DNA of 30,750 nt from an uncultured Clostridia bacterium (GCA_937916195.1 CALFTO010000122.1:1-30750), one strand, 5' to 3'; counted from the stretch's first letter, positions 1 through 8,782 are shown. Numbers and translations: made by a program. The notes: generated by a model not told the origin, from the sequence alone.

Positions 1-2
1 TA

Positions 3-2165
3 AACCTTTCTGCCGAAAATATTTCATATGAAATCAGCGACAAGCTTTACGGCATCTTTTTAGAGGACATAAGCTTTGCAGGTGACGGCGGTCTCGCCTC
101 AAACCTTGTTAACAACAACTCGTTTGAATACGAAGCCAAGCCCGACGCAGCGTGGCAGGTTGATGCAAAGGATTTCGCAGTGTTTACCGCTGACGGACTA
201 AACGAAAACAACACAAATTATCTTTCAGTTACCGTTGAAGAATTGGCAACCGTTGAAAATCTTGGATTTACCGAGCTTTACAACTACAAATCATACAAAG
301 TGAATAAATCTAAGGCTGAAAGTGCCGATATGGGCTTTAAAGCAGGCGAGGAATATCTCTTTTCAGCATATTTCAAAAATGTGGATTTCGACGGCACGGT
401 AAAAGTGTTGCTTAACACAAAAGGTAATCAGGAATATTGCGAATTTGATATTTCAGATTGTACCGAATGGACTAAAATAGTTATGCCCATATCTTCAAAT
501 GTCACCGCAGACGGCTCACTTTTGCTCAATTTCTTGGGCAACGGCACATTTTATATGGATTTCGTGTCGCTTATCCCTGCAAGCAGTCACGGTTACGGCA
601 CAGAAGAATGGAAATATACCACACTCCGCACAGACCTTTATGAAGCGTTGGGTGGTCTTTCACCACAGTTTATCCGTTTCCCCGGTGGTTGTCTTGCCGA
701 GGGCGACAGCTTGAAAAATATTTATAACTGGAAAAATACAATCGGCACACCCGAAGAACGCGTGCAGACCTATAATTTATGGGCGGACGACCAAAATGGC
801 AGATATTATGTGAATACAAATTCTCTCGGTTTTCACGAGTATTTTACACTTTGTGCCGAGCTTGGTGCAGAGCCGATACCCGTGCTTAATGCGGGGCTCA
901 TTTGTCAGGGCAGAGCGGGATACAACGAAATCTTGCAAAAATACAATAACGGCGAAATCACCGAGGCAGAGTGGTTTTATTATGTGGCTGAAATAGCCTA
1001 TACCCCCGAAACTGACGAGTTCAATCAGTATTTGCAGGATATTTTCGACTTAATTGAATATGCAAATGGTGATATTTCAACCGAATGGGGCGCAAAAAGA
1101 GCCAAAAATGGTCACGAAGAGCCCTTTGACTTGAAATATCTTGCCATCGGTAACGAAAATTGGGGCGAGATTTATTGGCGAAACTTTGACGCGATTTATA
1201 AAGCAGTTAAAGAAAAATACCCCGAAATCACAATAATTTCTTCTGCGGGACATTCGGGTGCAGGCGAAGATTTTGAAGCCAACTGGGCAACAATCAACAC
1301 AAATTACCGCGACACAATTGTCGATGAGCATTATTATACAACCGGCGGTGAGCTTTTCCGCACAACTAACCGATATGATAATTATGAGCGAAGCGGTGCA
1401 AAGGTGTTTGTGGGTGAATACGCTCCAAAATCCAACGGCGTGGGCACAATTCAGACCAAGAGCAATATCTGGGCGGCGGTTGAAAATGCCGCATACCTTA
1501 CGGGTATTGAACGCAATGCCGATGTGGTGAGTATGATTTCATATGCCCCAACCCTTGCGAAAATCAACGCACAGTGCTGGGATGTAAATATGATTTGGTT
1601 TGATTCTCAAAACGTGGTGCTCACTCCCGATTACTATGTACAGATGCTTTTTGCAAATAATTACGGCACAAATTATCTTAATACTGATTTTGATATGACT
1701 GCCGAGGGCGTTTATCAGTGCTCAACGGTGGACACTGAAAATCAAGTGATTTACGTAAAGCTTGTGAATAGCACAAATAAGGCACATCGCTTTGACATAA
1801 ATCTTACAGGCTTTGCAAATGCGAATAATCCGTCAGTTCAGTATATGAGCGAGAATTTCAAGGCGGCTTGCAATGAAATTAATGAGCCCTTACACGTTTC
1901 TCCCGAAGAAATGTCGCTCACAATCAGCGACAATACAGTTAAATATGAGGCGAATAGTTATTCTGTCAGCGTAATCCGTATTCCTTACGGCGAAAACAAC
2001 GGCAAAGACCTTTACAGACTTCCCTTAATGGAGCCTGCAACACCATATCTGCCCGATGCAGTGTGGATTACCATTTCAGCCATTCTCGTGGCAGGTGTAC
2101 TCATAACAGGCACAGTAATACTTGGTGTTCGTATTAAGCATCATAAGGAACTGAACAATAAATAA
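3..2165 (+). CDS. GH51 alpha-L-arabinofuranosidase, membrane-anchored (5' end outside window)
   Basis: The reading frame is open from base 3, so the true start and any signal peptide lie to the left; the GTG at 180 is internal. The first visible residues (LYGIFLEDISFAGDGG) are the usual N-terminal block of GH51, enzymes that release arabinofuranose from arabinan and arabinoxylan. A CBM4/9-like beta segment (about bases 150-570) follows, as in the long GH51 subgroup, then RFPGGC and YNWKNTIG. The acid/base Glu is in GNENWGE (codon 1155-1157) and the nucleophile Glu in FVGEYAP (codon 1416-1418). The C-terminus has one hydrophobic helix (about bases 2050-2120) and a short basic tail, with no LPXTG, so the enzyme is probably held on the outer face of the membrane. 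The family call is strong; the exact substrate is not shown by sequence. Confidence 0.93.
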   Translation, partial: NLSAENISYEISDKLYGIFLEDISFAGDGGLASNLVNNNSFEYEAKPDAAWQVDAKDFAVFTADGLNENNTNYLSVTVEELATVENLGFTELYNYKSYKVNKSKAESADMGFKAGEEYLFSAYFKNVDFDGTVKVLLNTKGNQEYCEFDISDCTEWTKIVMPISSNVTADGSLLLNFLGNGTFYMDFVSLIPASSHGYGTEEWKYTTLRTDLYEALGGLSPQFIRFPGGCLAEGDSLKNIYNWKNTIGTPEERVQTYNLWADDQNGRYYVNTNSLGFHEYFTLCAELGAEPIPVLNAGLICQGRAGYNEILQKYNNGEITEAEWFYYVAEIAYTPETDEFNQYLQDIFDLIEYANGDISTEWGAKRAKNGHEEPFDLKYLAIGNENWGEIYWRNFDAIYKAVKEKYPEITIISSAGHSGAGEDFEANWATINTNYRDTIVDEHYYTTGGELFRTTNRYDNYERSGAKVFVGEYAPKSNGVGTIQTKSNIWAAVENAAYLTGIERNADVVSMISYAPTLAKINAQCWDVNMIWFDSQNVVLTPDYYVQMLFANNYGTNYLNTDFDMTAEGVYQCSTVDTENQVIYVKLVNSTNKAHRFDINLTGFANANNPSVQYMSENFKAACNEINEPLHVSPEEMSLTISDNTVKYEANSYSVSVIRIPYGENNGKDLYRLPLMEPATPYLPDAVWITISAILVAGVLITGTVILGVRIKHHKELNNK

Positions 2166-2182
2166 AAATAAACGAGAATTTC

Positions 2183-2300
2183 GGCTCCCCCCTTTGAGGG
2201 GGAGCTGTCATTTTCGTAGAAAATGACTGAGGGGGGTATAGTAAAAATCCCCCCTTCCGTCAAAACTTCGTTTTGCCACCTTCCCCTCGCAGGGGGAAGG
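2183..2300. repeat. Multi-hairpin intergenic repeat, element A copy 1
   Basis: This stretch is a chain of hairpins: GGCTCCCCC with GGGGGAGCT, GTCATTTTC with GAAAATGAC, a GGGGGG/CCCCCC pair, GTCAAAAC with GTTTTGCC, and CCTTCCCC with GGGGGAAGG. Its first 57 bases (2183-2239) recur almost unchanged at 6157-6212. It resembles the REP/MITE-like intergenic repeats of gut Clostridia. It contains no gene. Confidence 0.85.
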
Positions 2301-2310
2301 CTGTTTTTTT
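2279..2310 (+). terminator. Rho-independent terminator after GH51
   Basis: The last hairpin of the repeat (CCTTCCCC at 2279-2286, loop TCGCA, GGGGGAAGG ending at 2300) is followed after three bases by seven T. It would stop transcription from the GH51 gene and separate it from the GntR operon. A repeat element appears to supply the terminator. Confidence 0.6.
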
Positions 2311-2349
2311 AAGATTTTTTTAAGAAATAATAAATTTTGGAAAAAGCTA

Positions 2350-2378
2350 TTGACAATGGTAAAAAAATACTGTATTAT
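2350..2378 (+). promoter_or_regulatory. Sigma-A promoter of the GntR-ABC operon
   Basis: TTGACA at 2350-2355 and TATTAT at 2373-2378 are separated by exactly 17 bases. The predicted start of transcription, about 2385, falls inside the inverted repeat at 2384-2413, which fits repression by the GntR protein encoded next. Confidence 0.8.
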
Positions 2379-2383
2379 CAAAT

Positions 2384-2413
2384 TGTGCTAACCGAAATAG
2401 CACAGTTAGCACA
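2384..2413. promoter_or_regulatory. Probable GntR (YtrA-type) operator
   Basis: GTGCTAAC (2385-2392) and GTTAGCAC (2405-2412) form a perfect 8-base inverted repeat around a 12-base spacer. A third half-site, TAGCACA (2398-2404), lies inside the spacer and matches TGTGCTA at 2384-2390. The site begins six bases after the -10 box and ends just before the Shine-Dalgarno sequence, so a bound repressor would block initiation. That the regulator at 2435 binds here is inference from position. Confidence 0.7.
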
Positions 2414-2434
2414 GTGAACAGGAGGTGATACACC

Positions 2435-2815
2435 GTGAATATCTTTCTTGATTATCATTCAAGAACTCCCATTTATGAACAGATTAAAGAACAAATTGTT
2501 CTTGACATTCAAAGGGGAGTGCTGAAAAAAGACGACCAGCTACCGTCTTTAAGGCAGCTTTCTGCAAGCCTTGGCCTTAACATCAACACCGTAAAGCGCG
2601 CATTATCGGAGTTAGAAAATGAGGGCATAATTTACACAATTGCAGGTAAAGGCGTATTCATAAGCGGTGACTCAAAATCACAAAATATTTATCTTGAACA
2701 GGCTTTGGATAATCTGACAAATTCACTTGTTAACGCCAAAAATATGGGTGCTGACCGTGAAACTGTATTAAAGCTTGTCAATGATATTTTCAAAGGAGCT
2801 GAAAATAATGATTGA
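2435..2815 (+). CDS. GntR family transcriptional regulator, YtrA subfamily
   Basis: This 126-residue protein has an N-terminal winged helix (about residues 10-78; LPSLRQLSASLGLNINTVKRA is the recognition region) and only a short helical C-terminus. That architecture and length are typical of the YtrA subgroup, which controls adjacent ABC transporters rather than binding sugars. The start is GTG, chosen because a full Shine-Dalgarno GGAGGTGAT (2421-2429) stands five bases upstream. The gene overlaps the ATPase gene by 8 bases and has a palindromic operator over its own promoter, so autoregulation is likely. The effector is not visible; YtrA relatives often respond to cell-envelope stress or antibiotics. 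Confidence 0.92.
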   Translation: MNIFLDYHSRTPIYEQIKEQIVLDIQRGVLKKDDQLPSLRQLSASLGLNINTVKRALSELENEGIIYTIAGKGVFISGDSKSQNIYLEQALDNLTNSLVNAKNMGADRETVLKLVNDIFKGAENND

Positions 2816-3710
2816 ATTTAAGAATGTTACTAAAAAATTCGGCGATTTCACAGCCGTTGAGGACATCTCTTTCAAAGTAGAACCCTCAAGTATATACGGT
2901 CTTATCGGCTATAACGGTGCAGGTAAAACCACACTTTTAAAAACTGCGGCAGGCATTTATAAGGCAGAGGGCGGCGAAGTGCTTATGGACGGCATTCCCA
3001 CCTTTGATAACGCTGACATAAGAAAAGAGCTTTTCTATATCCCCGATGACCTTTATTTCCCAATGAACGCAACAATTAAGTCAATGGCAAATTTTTATGC
3101 TGATTATTACCCCAATTTCAGCTTTAAAACGCTCAATAACCTTATTGAAGTTTTCGGGCTTGACCCCAAAAAGAAAATTCGCGGATTTTCAAAGGGTATG
3201 CAGCGTCAGACCGAGATTATTTTAGCCCTCGCGTCACACCCACGCTTTATGCTTCTTGACGAAACCTTTGACGGACTTGACCCGCAGAAAAAAGACATTA
3301 CAAAGAAGCTTTTCATTGAATATGTGGCAGAGAGCGAGTGCTCACTCATAATCTCATCACATAACTTGTCAGAGCTTTCTGACCTTTGCGACAATGTTGG
3401 TCTTATTAACGGTAAGCGTCTTACAATGGATTGCTCGGTTTATGATATTTCTAAAAACTACAGCAAATTCCGTCTTATCTTTGACCGTGACATTACCGAA
3501 AAAGATTTCAAGAATATTAAGTACAAGTCACTTGATATCGACGGCAAGGTTGCAATGATTATATTTGACAAAACAACTGCTGAAGAAAAGCAGAAGCTCA
3601 ACGCACTTCTTCCAATTGCAATTGACGAGTATCAGCTCACAATGGAAGAGGTATTCTTAAACGAAATGGAGGATAAGAAATATGACGTCACAAAAATCTT
3701 TGAAAAATAA
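2808..3710 (+). CDS. ABC transporter ATP-binding protein
   Basis: This 300-residue cytoplasmic ATPase drives the permease encoded next. Walker A is GYNGAGKT (residues 34-41), the signature is FSKGMQRQ (127-134), Walker B FMLLDE (147-152) and the switch His is in SSHN (about 185). About 80 residues after the ATPase core have no recognised motif. The start at 2808 has AAAGGAG nine bases upstream and overlaps the regulator's stop codon, giving translational coupling; a longer in-frame start at 2775 lacks a comparable site. The combination with a YtrA-type regulator and a large permease resembles the ytr and bcr-type exporters of Firmicutes, but the substrate cannot be read from the sequence. Confidence 0.93.
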   Translation: MIEFKNVTKKFGDFTAVEDISFKVEPSSIYGLIGYNGAGKTTLLKTAAGIYKAEGGEVLMDGIPTFDNADIRKELFYIPDDLYFPMNATIKSMANFYADYYPNFSFKTLNNLIEVFGLDPKKKIRGFSKGMQRQTEIILALASHPRFMLLDETFDGLDPQKKDITKKLFIEYVAESECSLIISSHNLSELSDLCDNVGLINGKRLTMDCSVYDISKNYSKFRLIFDRDITEKDFKNIKYKSLDIDGKVAMIIFDKTTAEEKQKLNALLPIAIDEYQLTMEEVFLNEMEDKKYDVTKIFEK

Positions 3711-6141
3711 TGTAAACTTAAACGATTTCAAAAGAAGTCTGTTAGGCTCAATTCTTTTCCCCGCAATCGCACTTGTGGTACTTTTTATCACAATGACAAT
3801 CCCCATAATAAAGTATGTAACAAGTGAAGAATTTCTTATGGCTAAAGAGCATTTCGAGGTTACAATGTTCTTGTCATCCACTTCAATAATGGGCGATATG
3901 GCAATGCTTCTTCCTCTTGGAATGGTAGTATGCGGAATGCTCACCGCGATAAAGTCTTTCTACTTTATGCTGAGAAAAAATCAGGTTAATGTGTTCTTTA
4001 GCCTCGGTATCACAAGAAAAACAATGTTCGTTAACAGAACAGTAGCAGGCTTGCTTGCACTTTTCGTTGCCGTGCTTGTTCCGATGGCAGTAATTTATAT
4101 TATTAATATTTCTGTATTTGGTTATGTGGCACACGCAACCTCACTTTTCCTCTATATTGTTTCTCTTTTGTTTGTTTGCGGATTTGCAGGCTTTGCAATC
4201 GGCGGGGCCGCTACAATGATTAGCGGTAACATCTTTGAAGTTGCTCTTACAGCTTTCTCCGCAACTCTCACTCCAATGCTTCTTTTCAGCACAGTTGAAA
4301 CATTGTTGAGCTCATATCTTAAAGGCTTCGCTTCTGCGGGCTTTGATGCAAAATGGCTTGCGCTTATAAGCCCTTGGCACATTGCAACCAGCTTGAGCGA
4401 AAAGAAGATAATGACTGAGTATGGCTATGCAGATACAGTATCCTTTATGGATATTTTAGGGCTTGTTACCCGCGATACTTCGGTCGATAAATATAAAATC
4501 CCCGAAGCTATGAAAGTCGATATGGATTTCTTCTTGCCTATTATTGTATGGATTGCAATTTCTGTTGTAATTCTTGGTGTAGGATATGCTTTCTACAAGG
4601 CTCGCAAGGCAGAGCATGCAAACTCATTCGGTCACTTCGCAATTTCAAGAGGAGTTACAATGACCCTTGTTTTCTCACTCTTCGTGTTCTATATTGATAA
4701 TTTGGTTTATCCAAAGGCAAGCCCCGTAGTTTATTTCCTTGTTCTTGTTTTGTCATCAGCCATTGCATATTTCTTACTTCAGCTTGTAATGACAAGAAAA
4801 ATCAAGGCTACACTCAAATCCTTTAAATATTTCGGTGTGCTTGTGGGAATTACTGCAGTATTCCTTGTGGTTGTGGGTACAGGTGTTTTCGGAACATACA
4901 ACAAAACTCCCGAAAAGGCAGAAATAAAGAGCGTTTCTATTGAAGCCTCTGCAATCAGCCCCTATGAGCATTATATTTATCCTTGGAAAGGTGACGAGGA
5001 TTTCGTTGAAAGCGAAACTGATGAAAGCAAAGAAACGATTATAGGTCTTTTTGATAAAATCAAGAATGAAAAAGTTGCTTACGGCGAAGAATCGATTGCT
5101 TATGTAACATTTGCATTCCGTGATAAAGAAGATGAGCTTAAATACCGTGCTTTTCATATTTATTCAGATGAGCTTTATATGGAATATCTCAAGGCAGTTT
5201 ACAGCTCAGATTTCTTTGATTTGATTTTGAAAGAATACTTGATTAACGACCCCAAAGAGCCTACTGAAGAAGGCGGAGTAAGTAACGGTATTTATTATTA
5301 CGATGACAAAAACAATTCAGCAGGTCATTTGAAAGTCAAAAACTGGGCGTATATCGGCAATATAAACCTTTACGCACTTGATGATGGCTATTATCCGCAG
5401 GTTGAGTATGTTGAAGATAGCGAGGCACTTTGCAAGGCACTCTATAATGACCTTACAAAGCTCACCTTTGAACAGCTTGTAGCCAACAATTCAAAGCCCG
5501 TTGCCATTCTTGCAACAGGTGGTTCGGACTATATGGGTGAAGAAGTAATTTATGCTTCAGGTATAGTTCATCCTGTAGACAGTGACCATTGGGAATCAAT
5601 TGATATTAAAGAAGACCGAGAGAAATATGGACTTCCCAGCACTTGCATCCCCGTTTACCCCGAAATGACCGAGACTATTGCATTCTTGCAGAATAGCGGA
5701 TACAATTTCTCACCCGTAGAGCTTACCGTTAAAGAGGTGCTTTATAGTGACAGCCCGTTGGATATTAGAAACGCACTTTTCAAATTCTATGAGGCTAACG
5801 AGAAAAATTATGACGGATATGGTGACTTTAATTATTGGGGTCATGACCGTAATAAAGTGCTTTTTGCAAGCAGTGAATTTGCACTCTATACTTTAAGTGA
5901 AGCAAGCTGGTTTATAACAGAAGATTATTCTGTTGTTGATATGCTTAAAAAGATATATAAAGACGCAGGTCACCCATTACAAAGCGTTACTGACACCGCA
6001 AAGGCACAGGCAATTGCCGACAAATCAGTTTCACAGTATATGGTTTACGGTAATAGTGGCAGATATGTCTATGTAGTCTACGAAGAAGGACCGGTAGTTT
6101 GCTACTACCTTCCCGAAGCAAATGTATCAGTATTAAAATAA
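3682..6141 (+). CDS. ABC transporter permease with large extracytoplasmic domain
   Basis: This 819-residue membrane protein overlaps the ATPase gene by 29 bases and has GGAGG at 3668-3672. The first half contains about nine hydrophobic segments (roughly residues 22-45, 70-95, 110-140, 150-180, 185-210, 280-305, 325-345, 350-372 and 383-406). The last 400 or so residues are hydrophilic and acidic, and probably face outward. Such a tail resembles the C-terminal domain found on permeases beside YtrA-type regulators (possibly DUF6449; from memory, not checked). A role in export of, or defence against, an envelope-active compound is inference from the regulator type. No frameshift or truncation is visible. 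Confidence 0.85.
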   Translation: MTSQKSLKNNVNLNDFKRSLLGSILFPAIALVVLFITMTIPIIKYVTSEEFLMAKEHFEVTMFLSSTSIMGDMAMLLPLGMVVCGMLTAIKSFYFMLRKNQVNVFFSLGITRKTMFVNRTVAGLLALFVAVLVPMAVIYIINISVFGYVAHATSLFLYIVSLLFVCGFAGFAIGGAATMISGNIFEVALTAFSATLTPMLLFSTVETLLSSYLKGFASAGFDAKWLALISPWHIATSLSEKKIMTEYGYADTVSFMDILGLVTRDTSVDKYKIPEAMKVDMDFFLPIIVWIAISVVILGVGYAFYKARKAEHANSFGHFAISRGVTMTLVFSLFVFYIDNLVYPKASPVVYFLVLVLSSAIAYFLLQLVMTRKIKATLKSFKYFGVLVGITAVFLVVVGTGVFGTYNKTPEKAEIKSVSIEASAISPYEHYIYPWKGDEDFVESETDESKETIIGLFDKIKNEKVAYGEESIAYVTFAFRDKEDELKYRAFHIYSDELYMEYLKAVYSSDFFDLILKEYLINDPKEPTEEGGVSNGIYYYDDKNNSAGHLKVKNWAYIGNINLYALDDGYYPQVEYVEDSEALCKALYNDLTKLTFEQLVANNSKPVAILATGGSDYMGEEVIYASGIVHPVDSDHWESIDIKEDREKYGLPSTCIPVYPEMTETIAFLQNSGYNFSPVELTVKEVLYSDSPLDIRNALFKFYEANEKNYDGYGDFNYWGHDRNKVLFASSEFALYTLSEASWFITEDYSVVDMLKKIYKDAGHPLQSVTDTAKAQAIADKSVSQYMVYGNSGRYVYVVYEEGPVVCYYLPEANVSVLK

Positions 6142-6156
6142 GTTCTTCCAAATTTT

Positions 6157-6212
6157 GGCTCCCCCCTTGAGGGGGAGCTGTCATTTTCTGTGAAAATGAC
6201 TGAGGGGGGTAT
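6157..6212. repeat. Multi-hairpin intergenic repeat, element A copy 2
   Basis: This is a 56-base near-copy, in the same orientation, of 2183-2239. The differences are one T fewer in the first loop and CTGTG in place of CGTAG in the second. It lies 15 bases after the permease stop codon. The second half of copy 1, including the T-run terminator, is absent here. The rest of the 224-base gap holds the asnS promoter. Confidence 0.85.
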
Positions 6213-6275
6213 CATAAAAGAGCTAACTAACCCCAATTTGTGTTCATACTATGTCTGTTATTTTCCAAAAAAATA

Positions 6276-6304
6276 TTGACTTATAGCCATAAAAAGAATA
6301 AAAT
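6276..6304 (+). promoter_or_regulatory. Sigma-A promoter of asnS-asnA
   Basis: TTGACT (6276-6281) and TAAAAT (6299-6304) have a 17-base spacer. Transcription would start near 6311, leaving a leader of only about 55 bases. That is too short for a T-box or similar riboswitch. The leader ends in GGAGG (6351-6355) ten bases before the ATG. Confidence 0.7.
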
Positions 6305-6365
6305 ATTCTGTATATATGAATAATTATTATAATAGAGAAATATTGCTTTTGGAGGCGATGTTCAA

Positions 6366-7742
6366 ATGAAACATACAGATATTAAAGAACTTTTCGCAAA
6401 CGGTGAAAAATATGTAAATACAAGCGTTACAGTTTGCGGTTGGGTTAGAACTGCTCGCGACTCAAAAAATGTTGCGTTCGCAGAGCTCAACGACGGCACT
6501 TGCTTTAGAAGTATTCAGCTTGTTGCCGACAAAGAAAAGTTTACAGACGAGCAGGTTAAATCTTTTATGCCCGTTGGTACTGCTTTAAAGATTGAGGGTA
6601 CTCTCGTAGCATCTGAAAGAAACGGTTATGAAATTGAGCTTACAGAGGTTGAGGTTCTCGGCTCTTGTCCGTCAGACTTCCCGTTACAGAAAAAGCGTCA
6701 CTCAATGGAATTCTTGAGAACAATTCCACATCTTCGTGTGCGCACAAGATATTTTGAGGCAGTAATGGCAATTCGTCATCAGCTTTCAATGGCAATTCAC
6801 ACATATTTCAATAATAACGGCTATAAATATGTTCATGCACCAATTCTTACAGGTAGCGACTGTGAGGGCGCAGGCGAAATGTTCCGTGTTACAACTCATC
6901 CCTTTAAAACAGATTTCGAGAGCGAAGAAGAATACTATGCAAACGATTTCTTCGGCAAAAAGGCAGGCTTGACCGTTTCTGCTCAGCTTGAGGGAGAAAT
7001 GGCTGCAATGGGACTTGGCAGAATTTACACATTCGGACCAACATTCCGCGCAGAAAACAGTAACACAACCCGCCATGCTGCAGAATTCTGGCACGTTGAG
7101 CCCGAAGTTTGCTTCTGTGATTTGGCAGATATTATCGAAATCGCAGAGGATTTCATTAAATATATTATTAAGCACATTCTTGACAATTGCCCCGAAGAAA
7201 TGGAATTCTTCAATCAGTGGGTTGAAAAGGGCGTAATCGAGAAATTGCAGACAGTTCTCAATAACGATTTCGCAAAGGTAACTTATACTGATGCTATCGA
7301 AATTCTCGAAAAATCAGGCAAAAACTTTGATTTCAAGGTTGAGTGGGGTTGTGACCTTGCAACAGAACACGAAAAATACCTTGCTGATGAATATTTTAAA
7401 CGTCCTGTTTTCGTTTATAACTATCCCGCAGATATCAAGTCATTCTATATGAAGCAGAATGACGACGGCAAAACCGTTGCCGCAACTGACCTTCTTGTTC
7501 CCGGAATTGGCGAAATCATCGGTTGTAGCGAAAGAGAAGCAGATTTAAAAAAGCTTCTTAACGCAATGAAGAAAAAGGGTATGCCGATTGAGGCTTATCA
7601 GGAATATATCGACACAAGAAAATTCGGTAGTGTGCCACACAGCGGTTTCGGTCTCGGCTTTGAAAGAATGCTTATGTATATCACAGGCGTTCAGAATATC
7701 CGCGATGCTATTATGTTCCCAAGAACAGTAGGCAACTTATAA
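6366..7742 (+). CDS. asnS: Asparaginyl-tRNA synthetase
   Basis: This cytoplasmic enzyme activates asparagine with ATP and loads it onto tRNA-Asn. At 458 residues it has the normal length. It has an N-terminal OB-fold anticodon-binding domain (about residues 1-105, with VTVCGWVRTARDS) and a class II catalytic core. Motif 2 is FRAENSNTTRH from about residue 227, and motif 3, GFGLGFERMLMY, lies near 427-440. The NTTRHAAEFW form of motif 2 fits AsnRS rather than AspRS. The start is supported by GGAGG ten bases upstream; an ATG at 6358 runs straight into a stop. It is followed after 22 bases by asnA, which makes its amino acid substrate. Confidence 0.97.
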   Translation: MKHTDIKELFANGEKYVNTSVTVCGWVRTARDSKNVAFAELNDGTCFRSIQLVADKEKFTDEQVKSFMPVGTALKIEGTLVASERNGYEIELTEVEVLGSCPSDFPLQKKRHSMEFLRTIPHLRVRTRYFEAVMAIRHQLSMAIHTYFNNNGYKYVHAPILTGSDCEGAGEMFRVTTHPFKTDFESEEEYYANDFFGKKAGLTVSAQLEGEMAAMGLGRIYTFGPTFRAENSNTTRHAAEFWHVEPEVCFCDLADIIEIAEDFIKYIIKHILDNCPEEMEFFNQWVEKGVIEKLQTVLNNDFAKVTYTDAIEILEKSGKNFDFKVEWGCDLATEHEKYLADEYFKRPVFVYNYPADIKSFYMKQNDDGKTVAATDLLVPGIGEIIGCSEREADLKKLLNAMKKKGMPIEAYQEYIDTRKFGSVPHSGFGLGFERMLMYITGVQNIRDAIMFPRTVGNL

Positions 7743-7764
7743 TTCACATTTTGAGGCGATTTCA

Positions 7765-8772
7765 ATGAGCAAAGTTATTGTTCCCGAGGGCTATAAATCA
7801 GTTTTGAGTATGTATGAAACTCAAAAAGCCATCGGAATGTTAAAAAGAATATTTGAAGATAAATTGTGCCCCGCGCTTAATCTTAAACGTGTTTCAGCGC
7901 CAATTTTCGTTGACCCCGCAACAGGTATGAACGACGACCTCAGCGGTGTTGAGCGTGCAGTTACCTTTGACGTTAAAGAAACGGGCAAAAATGCGGCAAT
8001 TGTTCACTCTCTTGCAAAGTGGAAGAGAATGGCACTTCGCACATACGGTTTTTCCGAGGGCGAGGGGCTTTATACCGATATGAACGCCATTCGTCGCGAC
8101 GAAGAAATGGATAATCTTCATTCAATTTATACTGACCAATGGGACTGGGAGAAAATTATCACAAAAGAAAACCGCAATGAAGATTATCTCAAAGCGGTTG
8201 TTAAAAGTATAGTAAATGCTATTTGTGAAACTCTTGATTTTCTTAAATGTATTTACCCCCAACTCAATGTTCAGCTTGAAAGAGAAGTGACATTTATCAC
8301 TTCACAAGAGCTTGAAGATTTGTATCCCGATAAATGCCCTAAAGAACGTGAAAATCTCTTTGTAAAAGAGCACAAAACCGTTTTTATTATGCAAATCGGT
8401 AAAATACTTAAATCGGGCAAATCACACGACCACCGCGCACCTGACTATGACGATTGGTCGCTCAACGGCGACATTCTTTTCTGGAACGATGTTCTTGATT
8501 GTGCATTTGAAATCTCATCAATGGGCATCCGAGTTGACGAAAAGGCACTTGACGAGCAACTTCGTATTTCTGGCAAGGACGAAAGAAGAAGCTTGCCTTT
8601 CCATAAAGAATTGTTAGAGGGTAAATTACCACTCACAATCGGTGGCGGTATCGGTCAGTCAAGACTTTCAATGCTTCTTCTCGGCAAAGCCCATATCGGC
8701 GAAGTTCAGGTTTCTCTTTGGGACGAACAAACCCAAAAAATCTGTGCAGAGAATGGAATAGTATTATTATAA
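7765..8772 (+). CDS. asnA: Aspartate-ammonia ligase (ammonia-dependent asparagine synthetase)
   Basis: AsnA makes asparagine from aspartate, ammonia and ATP. The 335-residue protein has the family's full length and its conserved blocks: SAPIFVDPATGMNDDLSGVER near residues 44-64, VHSLAKWKRMAL, EGLYTDMNAIRRDE, YTDQWDWE, and the C-terminal GGGIGQSRLSMLLL, which is class II synthetase-like. The start has GAGGCGAT nine bases or so upstream, nearly the same site as asnS. Ammonia-dependent AsnA rather than glutamine-dependent AsnB fits an anaerobe living where ammonium is plentiful. The gene ends at a strong bidirectional terminator. Confidence 0.97.
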   Translation: MSKVIVPEGYKSVLSMYETQKAIGMLKRIFEDKLCPALNLKRVSAPIFVDPATGMNDDLSGVERAVTFDVKETGKNAAIVHSLAKWKRMALRTYGFSEGEGLYTDMNAIRRDEEMDNLHSIYTDQWDWEKIITKENRNEDYLKAVVKSIVNAICETLDFLKCIYPQLNVQLEREVTFITSQELEDLYPDKCPKERENLFVKEHKTVFIMQIGKILKSGKSHDHRAPDYDDWSLNGDILFWNDVLDCAFEISSMGIRVDEKALDEQLRISGKDERRSLPFHKELLEGKLPLTIGGGIGQSRLSMLLLGKAHIGEVQVSLWDEQTQKICAENGIVLL

Positions 8773-8782
8773 TCTATCAAAT

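Noticed and set aside
6213..6365. T-box leader before asnS
   Set aside because: The promoter at 6276-6304 leaves about 55 bases of leader, and I see no T-box core, stem I or terminator hairpin.
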